The notes under the pieces were generated by a model that saw nothing but the letters and a program-made list of their open reading frames with translations, was not told the DNA's origin and did not search any database. From positions 1-64,000 of the forward strand of contig JASMDC010000012.1 of assembly GCA_030753015.1 (NCBI GenBank): a DNA stretch of 64,000 nucleotides, read 5' to 3'. The DNA is from Candidatus Undinarchaeales archaeon. GTDB lineage: Archaea > SpSt-1190 > JASMDC01. Numbering within the stretch: position 1 is the first letter of the stretch; each line of letters begins with the position of its first letter. The position numbers and the translations under genes are program-made. This document shows, piece by piece, positions 43,226 to 51,947 of this stretch.

Positions 43226-43657
43226 ATGGCCGATGATGCGATCGAACGCGGAGTGAAGCTTCTCAGGGACCATGGATTGAAGGTGACGCCCCAGAGGCTC
43301 GTGATCCTTCGATACCTTGAGAAATATCGTAATCACCCTAATGCGGACGAGATCTACAATGCCCTGAAGTCACGGAATCCCTCGCTCTCGAAGACGACCG
43401 TCTACAATACACTTGAGACTATGCATAAGCAAAGGCTCGTCGATGTACTGACTATATCTGAGTCCGAACGCAGGTACGACCTTAGACGAGAGTCCCACCA
43501 TCACTTCATGTGTCAGGAATGCGGGCGGATCCTCGACATAGAGATCGCATGCCCGAACTGTCACCGGATCATAAACGGAGAGCACCGGGTCGACGAGGTC
43601 CACGGTTACTTCAAAGGAATCTGCAGCGAGTGCCTGACCAAGGAAGATAAACTATGA
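43226..43657 (+). CDS. Fur-family regulator, PerR-like
   Basis: The product has 143 residues from ATG 43226 (GGAGTG lies upstream; the track's GTG at 43214 is less likely). The winged helix has VTPQRLVILRYLEKYRNHPN and TTVYNTLETM. The metal site region is YDLRRESHHHFMCQECG, and two more Cys pairs appear (CPNC, CSEC) for structural zinc. The HHHF block and the preceding Asp resemble PerR, the peroxide sensor; Fur itself is not excluded. It lies beside the oxidative-stress genes and the palindromic site. Confidence 0.88.
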   Translation: MADDAIERGVKLLRDHGLKVTPQRLVILRYLEKYRNHPNADEIYNALKSRNPSLSKTTVYNTLETMHKQRLVDVLTISESERRYDLRRESHHHFMCQECGRILDIEIACPNCHRIINGEHRVDEVHGYFKGICSECLTKEDKL

Positions 43658-44850
43658 GTGAGAGATGGACCATGGAGACCACCGAGATCAAACCGGGCGT
43701 GTACTGGGTCGGTGCCATCGACTGGGACGTCAGGAACTTCCACGGGTACCTGACCCAACGGGGGACCACATACAACGCCTACCTCATCATTGATGAGAAG
43801 GTCGTGCTGGTTGACACGGTCAAGGCACACCTGGCCGATGAGATGCTCGCGCGTATCCGTGCGATCATCGATCCCGCAAAGATCGACTACATAGTCTCTA
43901 ATCACGTAGAGATGGATCACTCCGGCTCCATCTCTGCAGTCCTCGAGCACGCTCCGAGCGCGAAGGTCATCACCTCTACCATGGGCGCCAAAGGTCTCAA
44001 GCGCCACTACAAGGCGGACTGGGACCTCCAGGTGGTCAAGAGCGGCGACACCCTGTCCATCGGCAAGCGGACACTGGCATTCGTCCACGTCCCCATGGTC
44101 CACTGGCCCGACTCCATGGTCACCTACATCCACGAGGACCGTCTCCTGCTCCCCAACGACGGGTTCGGCCAGCATATAGCTTCCTCTGAGCGGTTCGACG
44201 ACGAGCTCGACTGGGGCATCCTGCGGGAGGAGGCCGCCAAGTACTACGCGAACATAATCCTCCCCTTCGGCGCGAACGTCCAGAAGGCCATGGAGTCTCT
44301 TGGCGGCCTCGATATCGACATGATCGCTCCAAGTCATGGCATCATCTGGCGCTCGCATATCCCTGACATCCTGGCAGAGTATCAGAAATGGTCGACCTAT
44401 GCCACCGAGACATGCGCGGTCATCGTCTACGACTCCATGTGGGGCTCGACCCAGAAGATGGCGCACGCTCTCGGGGACGGGCTGCGCGAGACCGGCGTAC
44501 ATGTCCACCACCACAATCTCAAGCACACCCACATCTCCGATGTGATGACCGACGTCCTCACGGCCCGACTGGTCTGCATCGGCTCACCCACGTTGAACAA
44601 TGGTATACTCCCGACGGTGGGGGCGTTCCTCACCTATGTAAAGGGCCTCCGCCCTGAGAAACGGTTCGGGTTCGCCTTCGGCTCCTATGGCTGGGGCGGA
44701 CAGGCCGTCAAGGAGATCGAGACCGTCATGGACGGGCTCAAATGGGAGCGGCCCGAGGACGGGGTTCGTATCACGTACATCCCGGACGAGGATGAGCTCG
44801 ACGCGGTGCGGGAGACCGGCCGGGCCCTCGGGAAACAAATAAGAGACTGA
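43654..44850 (+). CDS. fprA: Flavodiiron protein (A-type flavoprotein, FprA)
   Basis: The product has 398 residues. The metallo-beta-lactamase-like domain has the diiron ligands SNHVEMDHSG, VHWPDSM, NDGFGQH and SHGIIW, in the usual order. The C-terminal flavodoxin domain starts at about 250 with YDSMWGSTQKMA. This is an oxygen or nitric-oxide reductase that makes water using reduced rubredoxin or F420H2. It overlaps the Fur-family gene by four bases (ATGA). Confidence 0.95.
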   Translation: MSERWTMETTEIKPGVYWVGAIDWDVRNFHGYLTQRGTTYNAYLIIDEKVVLVDTVKAHLADEMLARIRAIIDPAKIDYIVSNHVEMDHSGSISAVLEHAPSAKVITSTMGAKGLKRHYKADWDLQVVKSGDTLSIGKRTLAFVHVPMVHWPDSMVTYIHEDRLLLPNDGFGQHIASSERFDDELDWGILREEAAKYYANIILPFGANVQKAMESLGGLDIDMIAPSHGIIWRSHIPDILAEYQKWSTYATETCAVIVYDSMWGSTQKMAHALGDGLRETGVHVHHHNLKHTHISDVMTDVLTARLVCIGSPTLNNGILPTVGAFLTYVKGLRPEKRFGFAFGSYGWGGQAVKEIETVMDGLKWERPEDGVRITYIPDEDELDAVRETGRALGKQIRD

Positions 44851-44878
44851 TGTAAGATAATGAAAAGGAGGAATCGAC

Positions 44879-45115
44879 ATGGCAGACATAACCGTATACT
44901 CAACGCCAACCTGCCCCTATTGCAAGATGGTCAAGGCGTTCCTGAACGAGAAAGGGGTCGAGTTCAAGGACATTGACGTATCGACCGATCGCGATGCGGG
45001 CAAGACGATGATCGAGAAGTCCGGCCAGATGGGTGTACCCCAGATCGAGATCAACGACAAGATCATCGTGGGGTTCAACAAGGAAGCGCTAGAGAGGGAA
45101 CTTGAGAGTGTATGA
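44879..45115 (+). CDS. Glutaredoxin-like (NrdH-type) small redox protein
   Basis: The product has 78 residues: YSTPTCPYCKMVKAFL carries the CPYC active site, and MGVPQIEINDKIIVGFN the cis-Pro and binding loop. Size matches NrdH/glutaredoxin-like proteins that take electrons from thioredoxin reductase. GGAGG in GAAAAGGAGGAATC lies just upstream. The following reductase gene overlaps its end. Confidence 0.93.
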   Translation: MADITVYSTPTCPYCKMVKAFLNEKGVEFKDIDVSTDRDAGKTMIEKSGQMGVPQIEINDKIIVGFNKEALERELESV

Positions 45116-46028
45116 TGTCATCATCGTGGGCGCGGGCCCCGCCGGAATAACCGCGGCTGTGTACGCCGCGCGGAAGAAGATGAGGACGCTGGTCCTCACC
45201 AAGAACATCGGCGGGCAGGCGGCCCTCTCGGGAGATGTCGAAAACTACACAGGCTTCCAGTTCATCACCGGAATCGAGCTGGCCCAGAAGTTCGAGGAAC
45301 ATCTCAAGGGCTTCGACATCGAGGTCCGGATCGACGTGGAGGCGTCGTGCATCAATAAGGAGGGCGACCATCTTCTGGTCAATACGCCATCGGGTGATAT
45401 CTCCGCTCGGAGCGTGATCCTCGCCACAGGAAGACGTCCTCGGAACCTGAACGTACCGGGCGAGCAGGAATACCGCAACCGGGGTGTGACCTGGTGCGCC
45501 ACATGCGACGCGCCCCTGTTCAGTGGTATGGACGTGGCGGTCATCGGCGGGGGGAACTCCGCCATGGATGCTGCGCTCCAGCTGGACACTATCGCGAACA
45601 AGGTCTACCTGGTCAACAGGAACGACGATCTAGCAGGTGACGAGATAATGAAGGAGAAGCTACTGGCCTCCGAGAAGGTCGAGGTTCTCAATCTAGCAGA
45701 GACGAACGAGATCATCGGTGATGACTTCGTGACCAATCTCAGAGTGCTCGTGGACGGTGAGGAGCGCCTACTGGTGGTCGGGGGCGTGTTCATCGAGATC
45801 GGCTCCGTGCCCGTTAACGCTCCAGCTTGCGAGGCCGAGAAGAACGAGTGGGGCGAGGTCATCGTCAACGAGCGGTGCGAGACGAACGTCCCCGGACTGT
45901 TCGCAGCGGGTGATGTCACGGACATACCGGAGAAACAGATAATCGCTGCGGCTGGTCAGGGATGTATCGCACTCCTCTCGGCGTTCAAGTACTTATCAAC
46001 CCACAAGTTCGAAAATGAAACGAAATGA
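45102..46028 (+). CDS. trxB: Thioredoxin reductase-family flavoprotein
   Basis: The product has 308 residues. FAD site IIVGAGPAGITAAVYA, redox-active pair TWCATCDAP, NAD(P) site IGGGNSAMDAALQLD and C-terminal FAAGDVTD are all present. The start is TTG at 45102, inside the end of the glutaredoxin gene, or GTG six bases on. The overlap indicates that the small redoxin is its likely protein substrate. Confidence 0.94.
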   Translation: MRVYDVIIVGAGPAGITAAVYAARKKMRTLVLTKNIGGQAALSGDVENYTGFQFITGIELAQKFEEHLKGFDIEVRIDVEASCINKEGDHLLVNTPSGDISARSVILATGRRPRNLNVPGEQEYRNRGVTWCATCDAPLFSGMDVAVIGGGNSAMDAALQLDTIANKVYLVNRNDDLAGDEIMKEKLLASEKVEVLNLAETNEIIGDDFVTNLRVLVDGEERLLVVGGVFIEIGSVPVNAPACEAEKNEWGEVIVNERCETNVPGLFAAGDVTDIPEKQIIAAAGQGCIALLSAFKYLSTHKFENETK

Positions 46029-46070
46029 GACGTGACTGACGATAGAACAGTAACTATTGGAGTGATCAAA

Positions 46071-46583
46071 ATGTTATCGGAAAGGATGCAAGAGGCCTTG
46101 AACAAGCAGGTCAACGCGGAGCTCTACTCCTCGTACCTTTACCTCTCCATGGCGGCCTACTTCTCCGCCAAGAACCTGCCAGGATTCGCCAGCTGGATGA
46201 CCTGTCAGGTACAGGAGGAGATCGTGCATGCTATGAAGATACATCAGCATGTGCTCGGGCGTGGTGGGGGAGCGACCCTTCTACCTATCGAGGGCCCACC
46301 CCTCGACTGGGAGTCACCTCGGGCCGTGTTCGAGGCTACCTATGCCCACGAGCAGAAGGTCACGGGGCTCATCAACGGCCTCGTCGACCTTGCACAGGAG
46401 GAAAAGGATCATGCAACAGTGAACTTCCTCCAGTGGTTCGTCGCGGAGCAGGTAGAGGAGGAGGAATCCGCTAGTGGGGCGCTCGAGAAGGTAAAGCTCG
46501 CAGGGGACGGCGCAGGTCTGTTCATGCTTGATCAGGAGCTCGCTCAGCGGATCTTTACAATCCCCCCCGTCCCTAGTGAATGA
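46071..46583 (+). CDS. Ferritin
   Basis: The product is 170 residues from ATG 46071 (GGAGTGA five to ten bases upstream; the track start is earlier). The four-helix diiron fold carries [31 protein letters not shown] and [19 protein letters not shown]. Length is normal for bacterial/archaeal ferritin. Stores iron and removes free Fe(II) that would react with peroxide, consistent with its neighbours. Confidence 0.95.
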   Translation: MLSERMQEALNKQVNAELYSSYLYLSMAAYFSAKNLPGFASWMTCQVQEEIVHAMKIHQHVLGRGGGATLLPIEGPPLDWESPRAVFEATYAHEQKVTGLINGLVDLAQEEKDHATVNFLQWFVAEQVEEEESASGALEKVKLAGDGAGLFMLDQELAQRIFTIPPVPSE

Positions 46584-46603
46584 ATATGATGGAGGAACTG
46601 ACT

Positions 46604-47038
46604 ATGGCTAACGATGTTGAGATTTGGGATCACATGACAAAGGACCATGCACGGATCATAGGATTCCTTGAGGGGCTGCGCGTGAGCTTCGGCAAGGAGC
46701 CCTCGGTGATCAGACAGGCTTTCGAGCGGTTCCGTTGGACACTGGAGAAGCACTTCTTCACAGAGGAACGTGCCATCTTCACCTTCCTCAAGCAGGAGGA
46801 TGAGACCGGTGGGATGATCAATGACATCCTCCGCGAGCACAGTGAGATCCTGGGGATGCTGGATGCGCTCGGTAAGGACATAGATGACGAGCGACACATC
46901 GACATCACGGGATTGAGCGACCTGCTGGTCCGACATAGCCAGTTCGAGGAGAAGGTGCTCTATCCCCGACTTGATCGGGAGCTGTCCGCCGAGCATAAGC
47001 GGTTCATCCTTGGGCGCATAACCTCGATCGTGGAGTAA
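46604..47038 (+). CDS. Hemerythrin HHE-domain protein
   Basis: The product has 144 residues from ATG 46604, eight bases after GGAGGA. Helical bundle with HMTKDHARIIGFL, EKHFFTEERAIF, REHSEILGML and RHSQFEEKVLYPRLD provides the His/Glu ligands of an HHE cation-binding domain. Probably binds a diiron center for oxygen, nitric oxide or iron sensing or repair. It follows the ferritin gene within a few bases. Confidence 0.9.
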   Translation: MANDVEIWDHMTKDHARIIGFLEGLRVSFGKEPSVIRQAFERFRWTLEKHFFTEERAIFTFLKQEDETGGMINDILREHSEILGMLDALGKDIDDERHIDITGLSDLLVRHSQFEEKVLYPRLDRELSAEHKRFILGRITSIVE

Positions 47039-47062
47039 GGTTCTTCTGTGGAGGGTCCTACC

Positions 47063-47374
47063 ATGTCGAGTTCTGATGTGAACAAGGGGGATGAAGCAGC
47101 AAGTGGCCCAACGGTAGTGCTATCGGACGATGCTCCGAGCTGCACTTCCCCGAGCTGTCCCCTCTGTCGGTGGGAAACCTTGGCCTTCATCATCCTTGGT
47201 TTCTCCCTCGTGATGACCGGCCGGCGGGACTTTATGCTCTCAGGCTATCTCATCATATTGGTTGCTTACTCCCTGGCATTCCTCGGCATTCCCCTTCCCG
47301 ATCCATTCAGGATACAGTCGCGGACCGCTCCCGCGGCGGGATCGATCGGAGAGGGACCGGAGGCGGATGAATGA
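47063..47374 (+). CDS. Small membrane protein with CxxxxCPLC motif
   Basis: The product is 103 residues from ATG 47063, after GGAGGG. A Ser/Asp-rich N-terminus leads to CTSPSCPLCRW, then two hydrophobic segments (LAFIILGFSLVMTG and GYLIILVAYSLAFLG) and a C-terminal polar tail. I do not recognise it. Its stop overlaps the start of the 2-oxoacid oxidoreductase gene (ATGA), so it may assist that complex or simply share the transcript. Confidence 0.65.
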   Translation: MSSSDVNKGDEAASGPTVVLSDDAPSCTSPSCPLCRWETLAFIILGFSLVMTGRRDFMLSGYLIILVAYSLAFLGIPLPDPFRIQSRTAPAAGSIGEGPEADE

Positions 47375-49026
47375 CCAAGGACGTGTTCACGTTCCTCGTC
47401 GGCGGTAAGGCCGGTGAGGGCACGAAGAAGGCAGGGCTCACGGCAGGTCGCCTGTTCACAGGACGAGGGCTCCATGTGTTCTTGATGGACGATTACATGA
47501 GCCTCATCAGAGGAGGCCATAACTTCTCTGTCATCAGCACGACCTCCAGCCCTATCTCCAGCCATTACATGGCCGCCGATCTCGTAGTAGCGCTCGACCA
47601 ACGAAGTTACGACAACCATAGAGGACATCTGGCAAAGGACGGTGTGATGGTCTATAACGCCGATGTTGTCAAGGACGCGGAGGGGATCGGACTCCCGCTC
47701 ACATCCCTGGCCAAGACCTTCCCCAACCCATCCTTGCGTATCGGTGTGGGTACCATCGCCGTGCTGGCAGCGGCAATCGGGATTACCGGCGACGGGCTGG
47801 AGGCATTGGTCAGGGCCGAGTATCCCCGGGATATTGAGAACAACATAGCCTATGCTCGGGCCGTGCACGACGCGGTCCCTCAAGAGCTTCATGGCAGGTT
47901 CACACTTCCAGAAGGTGACGAGGCGCGGGCCTTTCTGACCGGGAACGAGGCCATAGCCCTGGGCGCGGTCGCTGGCGGGCTGGACCTTTATGTGGCCTAT
48001 CCAATGACCCCTGCATCCTCCATCCTCCACTACCTAGCGGCTCATGAGGAGGAACTGGGGATCACGACGATGCACGCCGAGAGCGAGCTTGCCGTCATCA
48101 ACCTGGCCGTTGGTGCTGCCTCTGTAGGGGCCCGGACGATGGTAGGGACCAGCGGGGGAGGTTTCGCCCTCATGGAGGAGGGGCTCTCTTTGGCAGGGAT
48201 GGCAGAGGTCCCCATGCTGACGGTACTCTCACAACGACCGGGGCCCGCAACGGGCGTCCCCACCTATACATTACAGGGCGACCTCCTCTTCGCCCTCCAC
48301 TATGGGCATGGTGAGTTCCCCCGCATTGTCGCTTCCCCGGCGACCGTGGGCGAAGCGTTCTCGGTTACAGCCGAGCTCCTCGACCTCTCGTGGCGGTTCC
48401 AGACGCCTGCAGTGCTGCTCACCGAAAAACACCTATCAGAGTCACGTATGACCACTGAGCTTGCCCTCGACGCAGCCCCCGAGGCCACAGGCATTATGCA
48501 CGCCGAGGGGGAGTACGCGCGTTACCGGCTCACTGAGGACGGCATCTCGCCATTGCTATTCCCCCCGACGACAGAGCTCGTCAAGTGGTCGAGCTACGAG
48601 CATGATGAACGGGGCGTCACCACTGAGGCCCCCAATGCTATCATGTCGATGCAGGAGAAACGCGTACGCAAGAACAAGGCCCTGGTCGCTCATATGCAGC
48701 GCATGCGGACTGTCAACGTGTACGGTGACAAGGGACCTATCATCCTCACCTATGGGTCCACCACCATGAGCGTCCTTGAAGCGCTCAGAGCGGGCGGGCT
48801 CGAGGCGATTGTGGTACAGCCCCTGTACCTCGAACCGTTCCCATGGTGGGAGCTCAAACGGTTCGCCGATGAACGTATCGTGGTCGTGGAGCAGAGCGCA
48901 ACAGGCCAGTTCGCGCGCCTCGTCAGTGAGCGCGGTGGGCTGGTCCCGCGGGCCGTCGTCACCCTCTTCGATGGAAGGCCCTTCGATCCACACGAGCTCG
49001 CTGATGAGCTGAGGGGGTGCTTGTGA
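47371..49026 (+). CDS. korA: 2-oxoacid:acceptor oxidoreductase, fused gamma-alpha subunit
   Basis: The product has 551 residues. Gamma-type domain comes first (FLVGGKAGEGTKKAG...MSLIRGGHNF, about 1-170), followed by the alpha/pyrimidine-binding domain (GNEAIALGAVAGGLDLYVAYPMTPASS, TMVGTSGGGFALM), ending in a transketolase C-like domain. This gamma-alpha fusion is typical of the two-subunit KorAB/OorAB enzymes that convert 2-oxoacids and CoA to acyl-CoA with ferredoxin. Its stop overlaps the beta-subunit ATG. No separate delta ferredoxin subunit is visible. The exact substrate is not assigned. Confidence 0.93.
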   Translation: MTKDVFTFLVGGKAGEGTKKAGLTAGRLFTGRGLHVFLMDDYMSLIRGGHNFSVISTTSSPISSHYMAADLVVALDQRSYDNHRGHLAKDGVMVYNADVVKDAEGIGLPLTSLAKTFPNPSLRIGVGTIAVLAAAIGITGDGLEALVRAEYPRDIENNIAYARAVHDAVPQELHGRFTLPEGDEARAFLTGNEAIALGAVAGGLDLYVAYPMTPASSILHYLAAHEEELGITTMHAESELAVINLAVGAASVGARTMVGTSGGGFALMEEGLSLAGMAEVPMLTVLSQRPGPATGVPTYTLQGDLLFALHYGHGEFPRIVASPATVGEAFSVTAELLDLSWRFQTPAVLLTEKHLSESRMTTELALDAAPEATGIMHAEGEYARYRLTEDGISPLLFPPTTELVKWSSYEHDERGVTTEAPNAIMSMQEKRVRKNKALVAHMQRMRTVNVYGDKGPIILTYGSTTMSVLEALRAGGLEAIVVQPLYLEPFPWWELKRFADERIVVVEQSATGQFARLVSERGGLVPRAVVTLFDGRPFDPHELADELRGCL

Positions 49027-49874
49027 TGGATGATCTCGGTACTGGGGCGGAGAACACATGGTGCCCCGGATGTGCCAATTTCGGCATCCTCAACGCTACC
49101 AAGAAGGCCGTCAAGAAGCTCGAAGAGCGCGGGGTTGGACGTGACCGACTCCTCATGTCCGCAGGCATCGGCTGCCACGCCAAGATGTTCGACTACTTGG
49201 CGCTCTCGGGCCTCTATTCCCTCCATGGTCGCTCCATCGCCACCGCGCAGGGCATGAAGCTGGCGAATCCCGACCTGAAGGTCATCACGTTCGTCGGGGA
49301 CGGCGACTCCCTCGGAGAGGGGCTGGCCCACCTGATGTTCGCCGCGAAGAGGAACGCGGACATCACCGTCATCCTGCATGACAATGGTGTGTACGCATTG
49401 ACCACCGGGCAGTTCAGTCCCTTGGCATGCAAGGGCTTCAAAGGGCCCTCAACCCCACGCGGGAGCATCGAGGAGCCCTTCAATCCACTGACCCTCATGT
49501 TGGAGGCCGGTGCCACCTTCGTGGCCCGGGGATTCCCTGGGCGACAGGACCATCTGGTCGACCTCATGGTGGCGGCAGTGGAGCACGAGGGCTTCGCGGT
49601 CATCGATGTGCTCCAGTCGAGCATCACTTTCCATGACACCTTCAAGGAGCACAACGGCCTCGTCGATGAGCTCGACCATATCCCTGATACGATCGATGAT
49701 GCCCGGGTGCTCGCGGTCCGACGAGACCGACTTCCCATAGGGATCATCTACAAGGTTCAGCGGCCTGTGTACCACACGGAATTGTATGGCGATGCGAATC
49801 CCGTGGCACGGCGAAAGCCAAGGGGAGAACGTCTTGCGGCGATCAGGACGCTGATCACCCCACGAAAGAAATAA
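49026..49874 (+). CDS. korB: 2-oxoacid:acceptor oxidoreductase, beta subunit
   Basis: The product is 282 residues from ATG 49026, one base into the upstream TGA. It binds thiamine diphosphate: [20 protein letters not shown] and the TPP fold [20 protein letters not shown] with [13 protein letters not shown]. The usual G-G-N-H after GDGD is replaced by GEGLAH. Forms the catalytic heterodimer with the upstream gene. The next gene encodes rubredoxin. Confidence 0.93.
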   Translation: MDDLGTGAENTWCPGCANFGILNATKKAVKKLEERGVGRDRLLMSAGIGCHAKMFDYLALSGLYSLHGRSIATAQGMKLANPDLKVITFVGDGDSLGEGLAHLMFAAKRNADITVILHDNGVYALTTGQFSPLACKGFKGPSTPRGSIEEPFNPLTLMLEAGATFVARGFPGRQDHLVDLMVAAVEHEGFAVIDVLQSSITFHDTFKEHNGLVDELDHIPDTIDDARVLAVRRDRLPIGIIYKVQRPVYHTELYGDANPVARRKPRGERLAAIRTLITPRKK

Positions 49875-49899
49875 AGAACTCAAAGGAGATGAAAGGGCA

Positions 49900-50058
49900 A
49901 TGCAGAAGTTCCAATGTACAGTGTGCAACTATGTCTACGACCCCGAGCAGGGCGATCTGGAGAACGACGTGGAACCGGGAACGGTCTTCGAGGACCTTCC
50001 CAACGACTGGGTTTGCCCCGTGTGCGGTGTGGATAAGGACCAGTTCGAGCCGGTATAG
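49900..50058 (+). CDS. Rubredoxin
   Basis: The frame is below the track cutoff. ATG 49900 to TAG 50056-50058 encodes 52 residues: [19 protein letters not shown], then [19 protein letters not shown]. The two CxxCxxx knuckles give the standard Fe(Cys)4 site. Ribosome-binding AAAGGAGATG is just upstream. It is the natural electron donor to the flavodiiron protein, superoxide reductase and rubrerythrin encoded nearby. Confidence 0.97.
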   Translation: MQKFQCTVCNYVYDPEQGDLENDVEPGTVFEDLPNDWVCPVCGVDKDQFEPV

Positions 50059-50081
50059 GCTACGATCGAAGGTGCGTTTCC

Positions 50082-50327
50082 ATGACCCACGATGAAATAA
50101 CTCCTGCCAAGGAGCTGGATTGTGTGGGCCTCTACTGCCCCATACCAATCGCCCAGACCAAGGAGGCCATAGAGACCGTCAAGGTGGGCGAGGTGCTGAT
50201 GGTGGAGGCCGACGATCCCGCCGCCGAGGAGGACATCAAGGCCTGGGCGAAGCATACCGGGCACGAGCTGATGAAAATCGAGCGTGCAGGTTCGATCATG
50301 ACCTTCTACATCAAGCGTACGAAGTGA
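50082..50327 (+). CDS. TusA/SirA-like sulfur-carrier protein
   Basis: The product has 81 residues. The CVGLYCPIPIAQTKEAI segment holds the CPxP motif that carries sulfur in TusA-like proteins, then GEVLMVEADDPAAEEDI. It fits sulfur transfer with the DsrE-like and NifS-like proteins encoded nearby. It is probably last in the plus-strand series. Confidence 0.92.
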   Translation: MTHDEITPAKELDCVGLYCPIPIAQTKEAIETVKVGEVLMVEADDPAAEEDIKAWAKHTGHELMKIERAGSIMTFYIKRTK

Positions 50328-50382
50328 TCAGAGGACACTGCTCACGCTAGGACCGTAGGATGCGCCGGGAGGGGTGTCTTGC

Positions 50383-50853
50383 CTACTCCCCGTCCCATGT
50401 CATAACGCGCTCGTAGTGGTTGTAGTACCCGTTGTGGGTATCCTCGATCTCTATGAGCTCTGCCTTGACCTTGTGCTCCTTGATGACGCCCCTTGTGGCG
50501 AAGAACGCCTTTGTGGACTCGATGGGGTGGAGGATGGAGCCGAAGTGCGTCTTGTCCGGAGTACCGTAACCCATGTCCTTGATGGCCACGATGCACTCCT
50601 CCAGAGCGTCCTTGTCTCCGCTGAACTGAACGCGAGCACCCTCGGTGAAGGTACGGAGGTTGTAGACGCCGCCGTGGTCGCCATAGTGCTCCAGTGATGC
50701 GTTCCACTCGGGGTGGTCCGAGAAGAGCCCCGCAACGTCGGCCTCGAAGGTGTCCTCGGGCCGCTTGTCGTACACGGTGTTGTAGTCGTACAGACCGACC
50801 ATGGTGTACCCGCGGTCATGCTCCCTCTCGATGTAGTCGAACTCGATATCCAT
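50383..50853 (-). CDS. Conserved-looking small protein, unknown
   Basis: The product is 156 residues from ATG 50853 (the track's longer start overlaps an AT-rich promoter with CTATTTATAC). No signal peptide or membrane span. The C-terminal half alternates strands and helices (GARVQFSGDKDALEECIVAIK, then KAFFATRGVIKEHKVKAELIE), a ferredoxin-like alpha/beta pattern. No family was recognised. It is convergent with TusA and divergent from the winged-helix gene. Confidence 0.7.
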   Translation of the reverse strand: MDIEFDYIEREHDRGYTMVGLYDYNTVYDKRPEDTFEADVAGLFSDHPEWNASLEHYGDHGGVYNLRTFTEGARVQFSGDKDALEECIVAIKDMGYGTPDKTHFGSILHPIESTKAFFATRGVIKEHKVKAELIEIEDTHNGYYNHYERVMTWDGE

Positions 50854-51030
50854 GATTATTACCGAGCGGGCTTGCCTGTTACGGAGTATAAATAGGTTTC
50901 GTATATATTTTCTAGAGACGGCCAATATCCCGGGTGACAGGGCGCGGACCTCCATGGATGGATTTTTCGTGCTAAGATCATTGAATCATCCGAAGAATCC
51001 TTGGTGAGCGGCATGATTAGGTTTATAATT

Positions 51031-51040
51031 CTTGTACAAG
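51031..51040. promoter_or_regulatory. Palindrome just downstream of a TATA-like element
   Basis: CTTGTACAAG is a perfect ten-base palindrome placed directly after TTTATAATT (51022-51030). A bound regulator here would block the transcription start of the winged-helix gene at 51056, possibly its own product. Confidence 0.4.
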
Positions 51041-51055
51041 GGATGACTGACAGAG

Positions 51056-51298
51056 GTGGGATCCATCGACGAGTACGAGCTCCTCAAGCGGATGCATAAC
51101 TACGGAGTGGTCAGCAGGCACAATGCCAAGACGGTGCAGGAGCTCGTCGGCATGATGAACATCGACGAGGGGGAGATCAAGGGACACCTCGAACGCCTTA
51201 TCGAATTCAGCTATGTCCATACAATCACCTCTGATGACGTGGCCCGGTATTACGTGACGGGTCCGGGCATCATCACGGTGTGTTCATTCTTTACCTGA
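51056..51298 (+). CDS. Small winged-helix DNA-binding protein
   Basis: The product has 80 residues from GTG 51056. A single helix-turn-helix unit: EYELLKRMHNYGVVSR, TVQELVGMMNIDEGEIKGHLERL, then a wing (YVHTITSDDVARYYVTGPG). No sensor domain. It precedes two glycosyltransferase genes by 13 bases, so it may regulate them or itself through the palindrome upstream. Confidence 0.7.
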   Translation: MGSIDEYELLKRMHNYGVVSRHNAKTVQELVGMMNIDEGEIKGHLERLIEFSYVHTITSDDVARYYVTGPGIITVCSFFT

Positions 51299-51311
51299 GG
51301 GCGGAGAGACC

Positions 51312-51947
51312 ATGCAGACGAACATCGAACGTGCGCTCGTGCTCACCTGGGAGTACCCTCCCCGAGTCGTCGGTTCCATCGCCCCACATTGCGAATCGCT
51401 GGCCCGGGGCCTGGCCAGGAAGAAGGTGGCCGTTGACGTGGTGACCTTCGATCACTGGGCAGAGGGTATCACCAAGGGAACGGGTAAGGACCGGGGTATC
51501 ACAGTCCATCGCGCAGCCAATCCCATCTCACCATGTACAAGTACGCTCACATGGGCGCTCACCGCGGGCGTCGAGCTCGAACGGCTCGCAGCCGACGTGA
51601 TCCACGCCGCCAAAGGCAAGGCGGACGTGATCCACGCACATGACTGGGCGGCCATCCCCGCTGCCGTGGCTCTACGCCACGAGTTCGAGATTCCGATGGT
51701 GCTCACGCTTCATTCCACAGAGACTCACCGCAGCGGGAAGGTGTTCACCCCCTACCTCGACGCGATCCGTAAGATCGAGTGGCAGGGGACCTTCGAGGCC
51801 GAGGCGGTCATCGTCGACACCGAGCAGATGCGCGAGGACGTGGTCGAGGAGTACCAGATACCCGAGCGGAAAGTGCACGTCGTCGAACCGGGGAAGCGCG
51901 GTTGGATCAATGCCCTACTGAAGCAGTACCGGGAGGCCATGCCATGA
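51312..51947 (+). CDS. GT-B glycosyltransferase N-terminal domain only
   Basis: The product has 211 residues. It starts like glycogen-synthase-type GT4/GT5 proteins (ERALVLTWEYPPRVVGSIAPH, VIHAHDWAAIPAAVAL, MVLTLHSTETHR) but ends before the C-terminal sugar-nucleotide-binding half, at GWINALLKQYREAMP. The gene overlaps the next, full-length glycosyltransferase by four bases, and their N-termini are paralogous (LTWEYPPR versus LCWEYPPR). Either a shortened duplicate or a subunit that pairs with the complete enzyme. It has no donor-binding motif. Confidence 0.8.
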   Translation: MQTNIERALVLTWEYPPRVVGSIAPHCESLARGLARKKVAVDVVTFDHWAEGITKGTGKDRGITVHRAANPISPCTSTLTWALTAGVELERLAADVIHAAKGKADVIHAHDWAAIPAAVALRHEFEIPMVLTLHSTETHRSGKVFTPYLDAIRKIEWQGTFEAEAVIVDTEQMREDVVEEYQIPERKVHVVEPGKRGWINALLKQYREAMP

